Source: Branchinecta lynchi (Eukaryota > Arthropoda > Branchiopoda > Anostraca > Branchinectidae). From it: a DNA stretch of 64,000 bases. The notes under the pieces are model-generated. The model saw only the letters and a list, made by a program, of their open reading frames with translations. It searched no databases and was not told the origin of the DNA. The position numbers and the translations under genes are program-made. Within the stretch, counting starts at the first letter, position 1. Every line of letters starts with the position of its first letter. The stretch covers positions 1-64,000 of the forward strand of contig JAKZAP010000160.1 in NCBI GenBank assembly GCA_023053575.1, in the 5' to 3' direction. Shown one piece after another: positions 50,701 to 61,105 of this stretch.

Positions 50701-51278
50701 CTTATGGGGAAAGCAACCCTGCGGGAAAACCAACCTTGTGGGAAAACCAACCTTGTGGGAAAGCGAACCTTTTGGGAAAACAAACACAATGGGAAAACAA
50801 ACCTTGTGGGAAAACCAACCTTGCGGGAAAACTAACCTTGGGGGAAAACGAACCTTGTGGGAAAACAAACATTGTGGGGAAACAAACCTAGTGGGAAAAC
50901 AAACCTTGTGAGAAAACAATCCTTGTGGGAAAACAAACCTTGTGGGGAAACAAACCTTGCGGGAAAACTAACCTTGTGGGAAAACAAACCCTGCGGGAAA
51001 ACCAACCTTGTGGGAAAACCAACCTTGTGGGGAAACAAACCTTTCGGGAAAACCAACCTTGTGGGAAAACAAACCTTGTGGGAAAACAAACCTTATGGGG
51101 AAAGCAACCCTGCGGGAAAACCAACCTTGTGGGAAAACCAACCTTGTGGAAAAGCGAACCTTTTGGGAAAACCAACAAAGTGGGAAAACAAACCTTGTGG
51201 GAAAAACAACCTTGCGGGAAAACCAACCTTGGGGGAAAACAAACCTTGGGGGAAAACAAACCTTGTGGGAAAACCAAC
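47736..51278 (+). repeat. 17-bp satellite array, forward, between the first island and second flip
   Basis: Satellite resumes as AAAACTAACCTTTTGGG directly after the island. From about 47,777 it is the second copy of the 4,137-bp duplication, so its monomer order repeats that of about 43,640-47,141. It contains marker units at 48,480 and 49,763. Confidence 0.95.
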
Positions 51279-51648
51279 TTTGTTTTCTCACAAGGTTTGT
51301 TTTCCCACTGTTTTGGTTTTCCCACAAGGTTGGCTTTCCCACAAGAATTGTTTTCCCACAAGGTTTGTTTTCCAACTAGGTTGGTTTTCCCAAAAGGTTC
51401 GCTTTCCCACAAGGTTGGTTTTCCCACAAGGTTGGTTTTCCCGCAGGGTTTGTTTTCCCATAAGGTTGGTTTTCCCATAAGGTTGGTTTTCCCACAAGGT
51501 TTGTTTTCCCACAAGGTTTGTTTTCCCACAAGATTTGTTTTCTCACTAGGTTGGTTTTCCCACAAGGTTGGTTTTCCCTCAAGGTTAGTTTAAAAACAAG
51601 GTTGGTTTTCCCACAAGGTTTGTTTCCCCACAAGGTTTGTTTTCCCAC
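51279..51648 (-). repeat. Inverted block of the 17-bp satellite, second copy
   Basis: Same sequence and same junctions as the block at 47,142-47,511, displaced by 4,137 bp. The head-to-head junction is at 51,278/51,279. It was copied as part of the duplication, not made by a second inversion. Confidence 0.92.
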
Positions 51649-51872
51649 TGTGACGCCCTGATACAAACAAGACAAATCACAAAGAAACAAAGTATATATT
51701 CTTCCAACTGTACAAGATCTTGACCAACTCAGCACTGCTAGATAACTGTCAATAATACTGCTAAACATATCACTCCTTGATTATTCCATTCAAACCCTGA
51801 GCGTTACACAGAGTGGTAACGGGGGACTTGCCCGCTAGACAGTGGCGAAAACTATGTTTTTGGTAGTTTCCC
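51649..51872 (+). mobile_element. LTR-like island, second copy
   Basis: Same sequence as the island at 47,512-47,735, carried within the second copy of the 4,137-bp duplication. Putative LTR ends are at 51,649 and 51,808 and the possible primer binding site is at 51,814. It is not an independent insertion. Confidence 0.5.
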
Positions 51873-54349
51873 AAAACTAACCTTTTGGGAAAACAAACCC
51901 TGCGGGAAAACCAACCTTGTGGGAAAACAAACCTTGTGGGAAAACAAACCTTGTGGGAAAACAAACCTTATGGGGAAACAAACCTTGTGGGAAAACCAAA
52001 CCTTGTGAGAAAACTAACCTTGTGGGAAAACCAACCTTGTGGGAAAACCAACCTAGTGGAAAAACAAATCTTGTGGGAAAACAAACCTAGTGGGAAAACA
52101 AACCTTGTAGGAAAACAAACCTTGTGGGAAAGCCAACCTTGTGGGAAAACCAGAACAGTGGGAAAACAAACCTTGGGAGAAAACAAACTTGTGGAAAAAC
52201 AAACCTTGTAGGGAAACAAACCTTGTGGGAAAACAAACCTTGTGGGAAAACAAACCTTGTGGGAAAACAAACCTTATGGGGAAACAAACCTTGTGGGAAA
52301 ACCAACCTTGTGAGAAAACTAACCTTGTGGGAAAACCAACCTTGTGGGAAAACCAACCTAGAGGAAAATAAAATCTTGTGGGAAAACAAACCTAGTGGAA
52401 AAACAAACCTTGTGGGAAAACAAACCTTGTGGGAAAGACAACCTTGTGGGAAAACCAAAACAGTGGGAAAACAAACCTTGTGAGAAAGCAAACCTTGTGG
52501 GGAAACAAACCTTGTGGGAAAACAAACCTTGTGTTAAAACAGACCTTGTGGGAAAACTAACCTTGCGGGAAAACCAACCTTGTGGGAAAACCAACCTTGT
52601 GGAAAACCAACCTTGCGGGAAAACCAACCTTAGGGGAAAACAAACCTTCTGGGAAAACCAACCTAGTGGGAAAGACAACCTTGGGAGAAAACCAAAACAG
52701 TGGGATAACAAACCTTGTGAGAAAACAAACCTTGTGGGAAAACAAACCTTGTGGGGAGACAAACCTTGTGGTAAAACAAACCTTGTGTTAAAACAGACCT
52801 TGTGGGTAAACCAACCTTGCGGGAAAACCAACCTTGGGGGAAAACAAACCTTGTGGGAAAACAAACCTTGTGGGAAAACCAACCTAGTGGGAAAACAAAC
52901 CTTGTGAGAAAACAAACCTTGTGGGAAAACCAAACTTTTGAGAAAACAAACCCTGCGGGAAAACCTGCCTTGTGGGAAAACAAACCTTGTGGGAAAACAA
53001 ACCTTGTGGGAAAACAAACCTTGTGGGAAAACAAACCTTATGGGGAAACAAACCTTGTGGGAAAACCAACCTTGTGAGAAAACTAACGTTGTGGGAAAAC
53101 CAAGCTTGTGGGAAAACCAACCTAGAGGAAAAACAAAGCTTGAGGGAAAACAAACCTTGTGGGAAAACAAACCTTGTGGGAAATACAACCTTATGGGAAA
53201 ACCAAAACAGTGGGAAAACAAACCTTGTGAGAAAACAAACCTTGTGGGAAAACAAACCTTGTGGGGAAACAAACCTTTTGGGAAAACAAACATTGTGTTA
53301 AATCAGACCTTGTGGGAAAACTAACCTTGCGGGAAAACCAACCTTGTGGGAAAACCAACCTTGTGGGAAAACCAACCTTGCGGGAAAACCAACCTTGGGG
53401 GAAAACAAACCTTGTGGGAAAACAAACCTTGTGGGAAAACAAACCTTGTGTGAAAACCAACCTAGTGGGAAAACAAACCTTGTGAGAAAAAAAACCTTGT
53501 GGGAAAACCAACCTTATGGGGAAACAAACCCTGCGGGAAAACCAACCTTGTGGGAAAATCAACCTTGCGGGAAAGCGAACCTTTTGGGAAAACCAACACA
53601 GTGGGAAAACAAACCTTGTGAGAAAACAATCCTTGTGGGAAAACAAACCTTGTGGGGAAACAAACCTTGTGGGGAAACAAACCTTGTGGGAAAACTAACC
53701 TTGCGGGAAAACAAACCTTGCGGGAAAACTAACCTTGTGGGAAAAACCCTGCGGGAAAACCAACCTTGTGGGAAAACCAACCTTGTGGGGAAACAAACCT
53801 TTCGGGAAAACCAACCTTGTGGAGAAACAAACCTAGTGGGAAAACAAACCTTGTGAGAAAACAAACCTTGTGGGAAAACCAACCTTATGGGAAAACAAAC
53901 CTTGTGGGAAAACAAACCTTGTGGGAAAACAAACCTTATGGGAAAACAAACCTTATGGGAAAACAAACCTTGTGGGGAAAAAAAACCTTGTGGGAAAACC
54001 AACCTTGCGGGAAAGCGAACCTTTTGGGAAAACCAACACAGTGGGAAAACAAACCTTGTGGGAAAACCAACCTTGCGGGAAAACCAACCTTGGTGGAAAA
54101 CAAAGCCAACAAGGTTAGCTTGTGGGAAAACAAGCCTTGTGGGAAAACCAACCTAGTGGGAAAAACAAGCTAGTAGGAAAACAAACCTTGTGAGAAAACA
54201 AACCTTGTGGGAAAACCAACCTTATGGGGAAAGCAACCCTGCGGGAAAACCAACCTTGTGGGAAAACCAACCTTTCGGGAAAACCAACCTTGGGGGAAAA
54301 CAAACCGTGTGGGAAAACAAACCTTGAACAAAACAAACCTTGAAAACAA
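51873..54349 (+). repeat. 17-bp satellite array, forward, between second and third islands
   Basis: Forward monomers of a somewhat distinct subfamily, with units GGGAAAGCCAACC, CTAGTGGAAAAACAAATC, GAGGAAAATAAAATC and TTGTGTTAAAACAGACC. Much of 51,950-52,930 is repeated at about 54,540-55,530 (offset roughly 2.6 kb). The marker unit GTTAAATCAG is at 53,297. Just before 54,349 the monomers decay: TTGAACAAAACAAACC and TTGAAAACAAATC have lost the GTGGG core. Confidence 0.93.
54106..54118 (-). repeat. 13-bp inverted micro-insertion, second occurrence
   Basis: CCAACAAGGTTAG between AAAG and CTTGTGGG, identical to 37,427-37,439. The surrounding monomers (GCGAACCTTTTGGG, AACACAGTGGG, TTGCGGG, then the insertion) also match, so this is a copied module. 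Confidence 0.75.
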
Positions 54350-54535
54350 ATCTTGACCAACTCAGCACTGCTAGATAACTGTCAATAATACTGCTAAACA
54401 TATCACTCCTTGATTATTCCATTCAAACCCTGAGCGTTACACAGAGTGGTAACGGGGGTCTTGCCCGCTAGACAGTGGCAAAAACTATGTTTTTGGTAGT
54501 TTCCCAAAACTATGTTTTTGGTAGTTTCCCAAAAC
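54350..54535 (+). mobile_element. LTR-like island, third copy, 5'-truncated
   Basis: It matches the other islands from ATCTTGACC onward and lacks their first 70 bp or so. The truncation falls at ATCTTGA, a string also present in the satellite variant CAAATCTTGAGGG. The GCGTTACA end is at 54,434-54,441 and the TGG of the possible primer site at 54,447. Differences from the other copies include GGGGGTCTTG for GGGGGACTTG and GGCAAAAAC for GGCGAAAAC. The right junction to satellite (AAAACTAACCTTTTGGG) is the same in all three copies, so all descend from one insertion. Confidence 0.55.
54481..54530 (+). repeat. 25-bp tandem duplication in the third island
   Basis: The 25-bp stretch that starts AAAACTATGTTTTTGG and ends TTTCCC is present twice in a row (54,481-54,505 and 54,506-54,530). 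The first two islands have it once. Within it AAACTA and TAGTTT form a short inverted repeat. Confidence 0.9.
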
Positions 54536-55890
54536 TAACCTTTTGGGAAAACAAACCTTATGGGGAAACAAACCTTGTGGGAAAACCAACCTTGTGAGAA
54601 AACTAACCTTGTGGGAAAACCAACCTTGTGAGAAAACCAACCTAGTGGAAAAACAAATCTTGTGGGAAAACAAACCTAGTGGGAAAACAAACCTTGTGGG
54701 AAAACAAACCTTGTGGGAAAGCCAACCATGTGGGAAAACCAAAACAGTGGGAAAACAAACCTTGTGAGAAAACAAACCTTGTGGGAAAACAAACCTTATG
54801 GGGAAACAAACCTTGTGGGAAAACAAACCTTGTGGGAAAACAAACCTTGTGGGAAAACAAACCTTATGGGGAAACAAACCTTGTGGGAAAACCAACCTTG
54901 TGAGAAAACTAACCTTGTGGGAAAACCAACCTTGTGGGAAAACCAACCTAGAGGAAAATAAAATCTTGTGGGAAAACAAACCTAGTGGGAAAACAAACCT
55001 TGTGGGAAAACAAACCTTGTGGGAAAGACAACCTTGTGGGAAAACCAAAACAGTGGGAAAACAAACCTTGTGAGAAAGCAAACCTTGTGGGAAAACAAAC
55101 CTTGTGGGGAAACAAACCTTGTGGGAAAACAAACCTTGTGTTAAAAAAGACCTTGTGGGAAAACTAACCTTGCGGGAAAACCAACCTTGTGGGAAAACCA
55201 ACCTTGTGGGAAACCAACCTTGCGGGAAAACCAACCTTAGGGGAAAACAAACCTTGTGGGAAAACAAACCTTGTGGGAAAACCAACCTAGTGGGAAAGAC
55301 AACCTTGGGGGAAAACCAAAACAGTGGGATAACAAACCTTGTGAGAAAACAAACCTTGTGGGAAAACAAACCTTGTGGGGAGACAAACCTTGTGGTAAAA
55401 CAAACCTTGTGTTAAAACAGACCTTGTGGGTAAAGCGACCTTGCGGGAAAACCAACCTTGGGGGAAAACAAACCTTGTGGGAAAACAAACCTTGTGGGAA
55501 AACCAACCTAGTGGGAAAACAAACCTTGTGAGAAAACAAACCTTGTGGGAAAACCAACCTTATGGGAAAACAAACCTAGTGGGAAAACAAACCTTGTGGG
55601 GAAACAAACCTTTCGGGAAAACCAACCTTGTGGGAAAACGAACCTTGTGGGAAAACAAACCTTGTGGGAAAACAAACCTTGTGGGAAAACAAACCTTATA
55701 GGAAAACAAACCTTGTGGGGAAATAAACCTTGTGGGAAAACCAACCTTGCGGGAAAGCGAACCTTTTGGGAAAACCAACACAGTGGGAAACCTTGTGTTA
55801 AAACAAACCTTGTGGGTAAACCGACCTTGCGGGAAAACCAACCTTGGGGGAAAACAAACCTTGTGGGAAAACAAACCTTGTGGGAAAACC
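54536..55890 (+). repeat. 17-bp satellite array, forward, terminal block
   Basis: Last stretch of the satellite, about 80 monomers. Its first kilobase repeats 51,950-52,930. The end shows truncated monomers: near 55,789 GTGGGAAACCTTGTG has lost seven bases, and near 55,820 TAAACCGACC appears. The array stops at GGGAAAACC (55,890). Confidence 0.93.
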
Positions 55891-55898
55891 AAGGTTAG
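55891..55898 (-). repeat. Inverted 8-bp satellite remnant at the array edge
   Basis: AAGGTTAG, the reverse complement of CTAACCTT, joins the last forward monomer to the GACA array. The same octamer ends the 13-bp inverted insertions at 37,427 and 54,106. It is short, so chance cannot be excluded. Confidence 0.4.
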
Positions 55899-56037
55899 AC
55901 AAACAGACAGACAGACAGTCAGTCAAGTCAGTCAAGATAGACATACAGTCAGTCAAGGCAGACAGACAGACAGACAAACAGTCAGTCAGTCAAGACAGAC
56001 AGTCAGTCAGTCAAGACAGACAGTCAGTCAGTCAAGA

Positions 56038-56500
56038 CAGACAGACGGAAAGCCAGTCAGTCAAGACAGACAGACGGACAGACAGTCAGTCAAGACAGAC
56101 AGTCAGTCAGACAGTCAGTCAGTCAAGACAGACAGACAGACAGTCAGTCAAGACAGACAGACAGACAGACAGTCAAGATAGAGAGACAGTCACTCAAAAC
56201 AGACAGACAGACAGTCAGTCAGTCAAGACAGACAGGCAGTCAGTCAGTCAAGACAGACAGACGGAAAGCCAGTCAGTCAAGACAGACAGACGGACAGACA
56301 GTCAGTCAAGACAGACAGTCAGTCAGACAGTCAGTCAGTCAAGACAGACAGACAGTCGGTCAGTCAAGACAGACAGACAGTCAGTCAAGACAGACAGACA
56401 GACAGACAGTCAAGATAGAGAGACAGTCACTCAAAACAGACAGACAGACAGTCAGTCAGTCAAGACAGACAGGCAGTCAGTCAGTCAAGACAGACAGGCA
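56038..56500 (+). repeat. Local duplication of about 230 bp in the tetranucleotide array
   Basis: The module starting ACGGAAAGCC (56,045) and containing ACGGACAGAC and GATAGAGAGACAGTCACTC (56,177) recurs at 56,271 and 56,414. Offsets are 226 and 237 bp, the second copy having gained about 11 bases between the landmarks. Confidence 0.65.
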
Positions 56501-57527
56501 GTCAGTCAGTCAAGACAGACAGACAGTCAGTCAGTCAAGAAAGACAGTCAGTCAGTCAGTCAAGACAGACAGTCAGTCAGTCAGTCAAGACAGACAGACA
56601 GTCAGACAGACAGTCAGTCAGTTATGACAGACAGACAGACAGACAGACAGTCAAGACAGACAGACAGACAGACAGTCAGTCAGTCAGTCAAGACAGACAG
56701 ACTGACAGACAGTCAGACAGTCAGTCAGTCAGTCAATGCAGACAGACAGACAGACAGTCAAGATAGACAGACAGTCAGTCAGTCAAGACAGACAGGCAGT
56801 CAGACAGACAGTCAGTCAAGCCAGACAGACAGACAGTCAGTCAGTCAAGACAGACAGACAGACAGACAGTCAGTCAAGATAGACAGACAGTCAGTCAGTC
56901 AAGACGGACAGACAGTCAGTCAGTCAAGACAGAGACAGACAGTCAGTCAGTTAAGAAAGACATAAAGTCAGTCAGTCAAGACAGACAGACTGACAGTCAG
57001 TCAAGACAGACATACAGACAGACAGACAGTCAAGATAGACAGACAGTCAGTCAAAACAGACAGACAGTCAGTCAAAACAGACAGACAGACAGTCAGTCAG
57101 TCAGTCAGTCAAGACAGCCAGACAGTCTATCAGTCAAGGCAGACAGACAGAAAGACAGACAGTCAGTCAGTCAAGACAGCCAGACAGACAGTCAGTCAAT
57201 CAGTCAAGACAGACAGACAGATAGACAGTCAGTCAGTCAGATAAGACAGACAGACGGACAACAGTCAGTCAAGACAGACAGACAGACAGACAGTCAGTCA
57301 AGTCATTCAAGATAGACATACAGTCAGTCATAACAGACAGACAGACAGACAGTCAGTCAGTCAGTCAGTCAAGACAGACAGACAGTCAGTCAGTCAGTCA
57401 AGGCAGACAGACAGACAGTCGGACAGACAGTCAGTCAAGATAGACAGACAGACAGTCAGTCAGACAGTCAGTCAGTCAGTCAAGTCACACAGACAGACAG
57501 ACAGACAGACAGTCAGTCAGTCAGTCA

Positions 57528-57560
<33 letters not shown>

Positions 57561-58121
57561 GTCAGTCAAGCTAGACAGACAGACAGTCAGTCAGTCAAGA
57601 CAGACAGACAGACAGACAGTCAGTCAAGATAGACAGACAGTCAGTCATTCAGTCAAGAAAGACAGACAGTCAGTCAGTCAAGATAGACATACAGTCAGTC
57701 ATTCAGTCAAGATAGACAGACAGTCAGTCAGTACATACAGTCAGTCATAACGACAGACAGACAGACAGTCAGTCAGTCAGTCAGTCAGTCAAGACAGACA
57801 GACAGTCAGTCAGTCAAGGCAGACAGACAGACAGACGGACAGACAGTCAGTCAAGATAGACAGACAGACATTCAGTCAGACAGTCAGTCAGTCAGTCAAG
57901 TCACACAGACAGACAGACAGACAGACAGTCAGTCAGTCAGTCAAGACAGACAGACAGACAGACAGGCAGTCAGACAGACAGTCAGTCAAGCTAGACAGAC
58001 AGACAGTCAGTCAGTCAAGACAGACAGACAGACAGACAGTCAGTCAAGATAGACAGACAGTCAGTCATTCAGTCAAGATAGACAGACAGTCAGTCAGTCA
58101 AGACGGACAGACAGTCAGTCA

Positions 58122-58129
58122 GTCTAGAC
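58122..58129 (+). promoter_or_regulatory. Palindromic SMAD-type element GTCTAGAC
   Basis: An 8-bp palindrome identical to the optimal SMAD binding element. It arises where a GTCA block meets a GACA block through T instead of the usual A. It may be chance in DNA made of AGAC and GTCA units; nothing else suggests a promoter. Confidence 0.2.
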
Positions 58130-58351
58130 AGACAGACAGTCAGTCAGTTAAGAAAGACAGAAAGTCAGTCAGTCAAGACAGACAGACTGACAGTCAGTCA
58201 AGACAGACATACAGACAGACAGACAGTCAAGATAGACAGACAGTCAGTCAAAACAGACAGACAGTCAGTCAAGATAGACAGACAGACAGAACGACAGACA
58301 GACAGACAGTCAGTCAGTCAAGACATACAGACAGTTAGTCAGTCAAGGCAC

Positions 58352-58390
<39 letters not shown>

Positions 58391-58461
58391 GTCAGTCAAG
58401 ACAGACAGACTGTCAGTCGAGACAGACAGACAGACAGTCATTCAGTCAAGACAGACAGACA

Positions 58462-60618
58462 GCCAGTCAGTCAAGACAGACAGACAGTCAGTCAGTCAAG
58501 ATAGACAGACAGTCAGTCAAAACAGACTGACAGACAGACAGACAGTCAGTCAGTCAGTCAAGACAGACAGACAGATAGTCAGTCAGTCAAGACAGATATG
58601 CAGTCATTCAGTCAAGACAGACAGACAGTCAGTCAGTCAAGACACACAGTCAGTCAGTCAGTCAAGACAGACATACAGACAGTCAGTCAGTCAGTCAAGG
58701 CAGACAGATAGTCAGTCAGTCAAGACAGACAGACATCCAGTCACGACAGACAGAAAGTCAGTCAAGACATACACCCTGTCGAACATACAGTCAGTCAGTG
58801 ACAGACTGTCAGTCGAGACAGACAGACAGACAGACAGTCAGTAAAGACAGACATACAATCAGTCAAGACAGAGAGACAGTCAGACAGTCAGTCAGTCAGT
58901 TAGTCAAGGCAGACAGACAGACAGACAGTCAGTCAGTCAAGACAGACAGACAGTCAGTCATTCAGTCAAGGCAGACAGACAGACAGACAGACAATCAGAC
59001 AAGACAGACAGACAGACAGACGGTCAGTCAGACAGTCAGTCAGTCAGTCAGTCAAGGCAGACAGACAGACAGACAGTCAGTCAGTCAAGACAGACAGACA
59101 GACAGTCAGTCAGTCAAGACAGACAGACAGACAGTCAGTCAGTCAAGACAGACAGACAGACAGTCAGTCAAGACACACAGACAGACAGTCAGTCTGTCAG
59201 TCAAGGCAGCGGGTCAGTCAAGACAGACAGACAGACAGACAGTCAGTCAGTCAGTCAAGACAGACAGACAGACAGACTGTCAGTCAGTCAGATAAGACAG
59301 ACAGACGGACAGACAGTCAGTCAAGACAGACAGACAGACAGACAGTCAGTCAGTCAAGTCATTCAAGATAGACATACAGTCAGTCAAAACAGACTGACAG
59401 ACAGACAGACTTTCAGTCAGTCAGTCAAGACAGACAGACAGACAGTCAGTCAGTCAAGACAGATAGGCAGTCATTCAGTCAAGACAGACAGACAGTCAGT
59501 CAGTCAAGACACACAGTCGGTCAGTCAGTCAAGACAGACAGACAGACAGTAAGTCAGACAGTCAGTCAGTCACTCAAGGCAGACAGATAGTCAGTCAGTC
59601 AAGACAGACAGACTGTCAGTTGAGACAGACCGACAGACAGACAGTCAATAAAGACAGACAGACAATCAGTCAAGACAGACAAACAGTCAGACAGTCAAAA
59701 CAGACAGACAATCAGTCAAGACAGACAGACAGTCAGTCAGTCAGTCAAGACAGACAGACAGTCAGTTAGTCAAGACAGACAGACAGACAGACAGACAGTC
59801 AAGATAGACAGACAGTCACTCTTAACAGACAGACAGTCAGTCAGTCAAGACAAACAGACAGACAGTCAGTCAGTCAAGACAGACAGACGGACAGTCAGTC
59901 AAGACTGACAGACAGACAGACAGTCAGTCAGTCAGTCAAGACAGCCAGACAGTCAGTCAGTCAGTCAAGGCAGACAGACAGAAAGACAGACAGTCAGTCA
60001 GTCAAGACAGCCAGACAGACAGTCAGTCAGTCAGTCAAGACAGACAGACAGATAGAAAGTCAGTCAGTCAGATAAGACAGACAGACGGACAACAGTCAGT
60101 CAAGACAGACAGACAGACAGACAGTCAGTCAAGTCATTCAAGATAGACATACAGTCAGTCATAACAGACAGACAGACAGACAGACAGTCAGTCAGTCAGT
60201 CAGTCAAGACAGACAGACAGTCAGTCAGTCAAGGCAGACAGACAGACAGACGGACAGACAGCCAGTCAAGACAGACAGACAGACAGTCAGTCAGACAGTC
60301 AGTCAAGTCACACAGACAGACAGACAGTCAGTCAGTCAGTCAAGACAGACAGACAGACAGACAGACACACAGACAGACAGACAGTCAGTCAAGTCAGTCA
60401 AGATAGACATACAGTCAGTCAAGACAGACAGACAGACAGACAGTCAGTCAGACAGTCAGTCAGTCAGTCAAGGCAGACAGATAGACAGACAGACAGTCAG
60501 TCAAGACAGACAGACAGACATACAGTCAGTAAAGACAGACAAACAGACAGAACGACAGACAGACAAACAGACAGACAGTCAGTCAGTCAGTCAAGACAGA
60601 CAGACAGTCAGTTAGTCA

Positions 60619-60679
<61 letters not shown>

Positions 60680-60680
60680 G
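58462..60680 (+). repeat. Long duplication in the tetranucleotide array, first copy (offset 3.35 kb)
   Basis: Landmarks such as ACACCCTGTCGAACATAC (58,771), GGCAGCGGGTCAG (59,204), CTCTTAACAG (59,819) and AGAACGACAG (60,549) recur in the same order in the second copy. The offset is 3,402 bp at the left, 3,352 bp in the middle and 3,340 bp at the right, the drift coming from small indels. It ends in a run of GACA units at about 60,617-60,680. Confidence 0.85.
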
Positions 60681-60930
60681 TCAAGTCAGTCAAGATAGAC
60701 ATACAGTCAGCCAAGAGAGACAGTCAGTCAGTCAGTCAAGGCACACCGACAGACAGACAGACAGTCAGTCAGTCAGTCAAGACAGACAGATAGACAGACA
60801 GACAAACAGACAGCCAGTCAGTCAAGTCAGTCAAGATAGACAGACAGTCAGTCAAGATAAACAGACAGACAGTCAGTCAGTCAAGACAGACAAACAGTCA
60901 GTCAGTCAGGACAGACAGACAGTCAGTCAG

Positions 60931-61105
60931 TCAAGACAGACAGACAGTCAGTCAGTCAAGACAGACAGACAGTCAGTCAGTCAAGACAGACAGACAGTCA
61001 GTCAGTCAAGACAGACAGACAGTCAGTCAGTCAAGACAGACAGACAGTCAGTCAGTCAAGACAGACAGACAGTCAGTCAGTCAAGACAGACAGACAGTCA
61101 GTCAG
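60931..61105 (+). repeat. Homogeneous 25-bp repeat, seven copies
   Basis: A perfect 25-bp period with unit A-(GACA)3-(GTCA)3. Successive TCAAG landmarks are spaced exactly 25 bp from 60,931 to 61,081. This is the most regular part of the tetranucleotide region. Confidence 0.9.

Larger units (their letters stand above)
47777..51920 (+). repeat. 4,137-bp segmental duplication, second copy
   Basis: Tandem partner of the block starting near 43,640. It ends close to 51,921, where the following sequence (CTTGTGGGAAAAC) departs from the first copy's right flank (CTTGTGAGAAAAC). It contains the second inverted block and the second island. Confidence 0.85.
981..53306 (+). repeat. Recurrent marker monomer TTGTGTTAAATCAGACC (24 copies)
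   Basis: A strongly divergent monomer, read as GTTAAATCAG, starts at 981, 2308, 10761, 12343, 14181, 16629, 18481, 22116, 24838, 27286, 28527, 29241, 30986, 33502, 38805, 40088, 41302, 42602, 43129, 44343, 45626, 48480, 49763 and 53297. It is usually preceded, six to eight monomers upstream, by the CTAGAGGAAA, AAAGACAACC and CCAAAACAGTGGG units, and followed by CTAACCTTGCGGG. The constant context shows that one ancestral module has been copied across the satellite. It is a useful register mark for mapping the higher-order repeats. Confidence 0.85.

Noticed and set aside
1..55890. Long open reading frames on both strands (up to 423 codons) encoding repetitive GKTNLVGKQTLWENKPC or FPQGLFSHKVCFPTR proteins
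   Set aside because: The monomer has no stop in any frame and is not a multiple of three, so all frames give the same cycle. Both strands are equally open, indels do not preserve frame, and stops arise only at variant monomers. Nothing resembles a gene start or known domain.
1..55890. G-quadruplex forming array (a GGG or GGGG in most monomers)
   Set aside because: Successive G runs are separated by about 14 bases, longer than stable loops usually allow; potential is weak.
1..55890. NF-kB or NFAT sites from GGGAAAAC/GGGGAAAC
   Set aside because: NF-kB needs a pyrimidine-rich second half that the monomer lacks. The NFAT core GGAAAA is too short to be informative beyond the CSL and E2F matches.
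55732..56965. S/Q/D/R/T-rich open frames in the tetranucleotide array (also 58,798-59,295 and 62,150-62,647)
   Set aside because: A by-product of GACA/GTCA units lacking stops in some frames. The one-base register slips mean the encoded pattern has no conserved frame.
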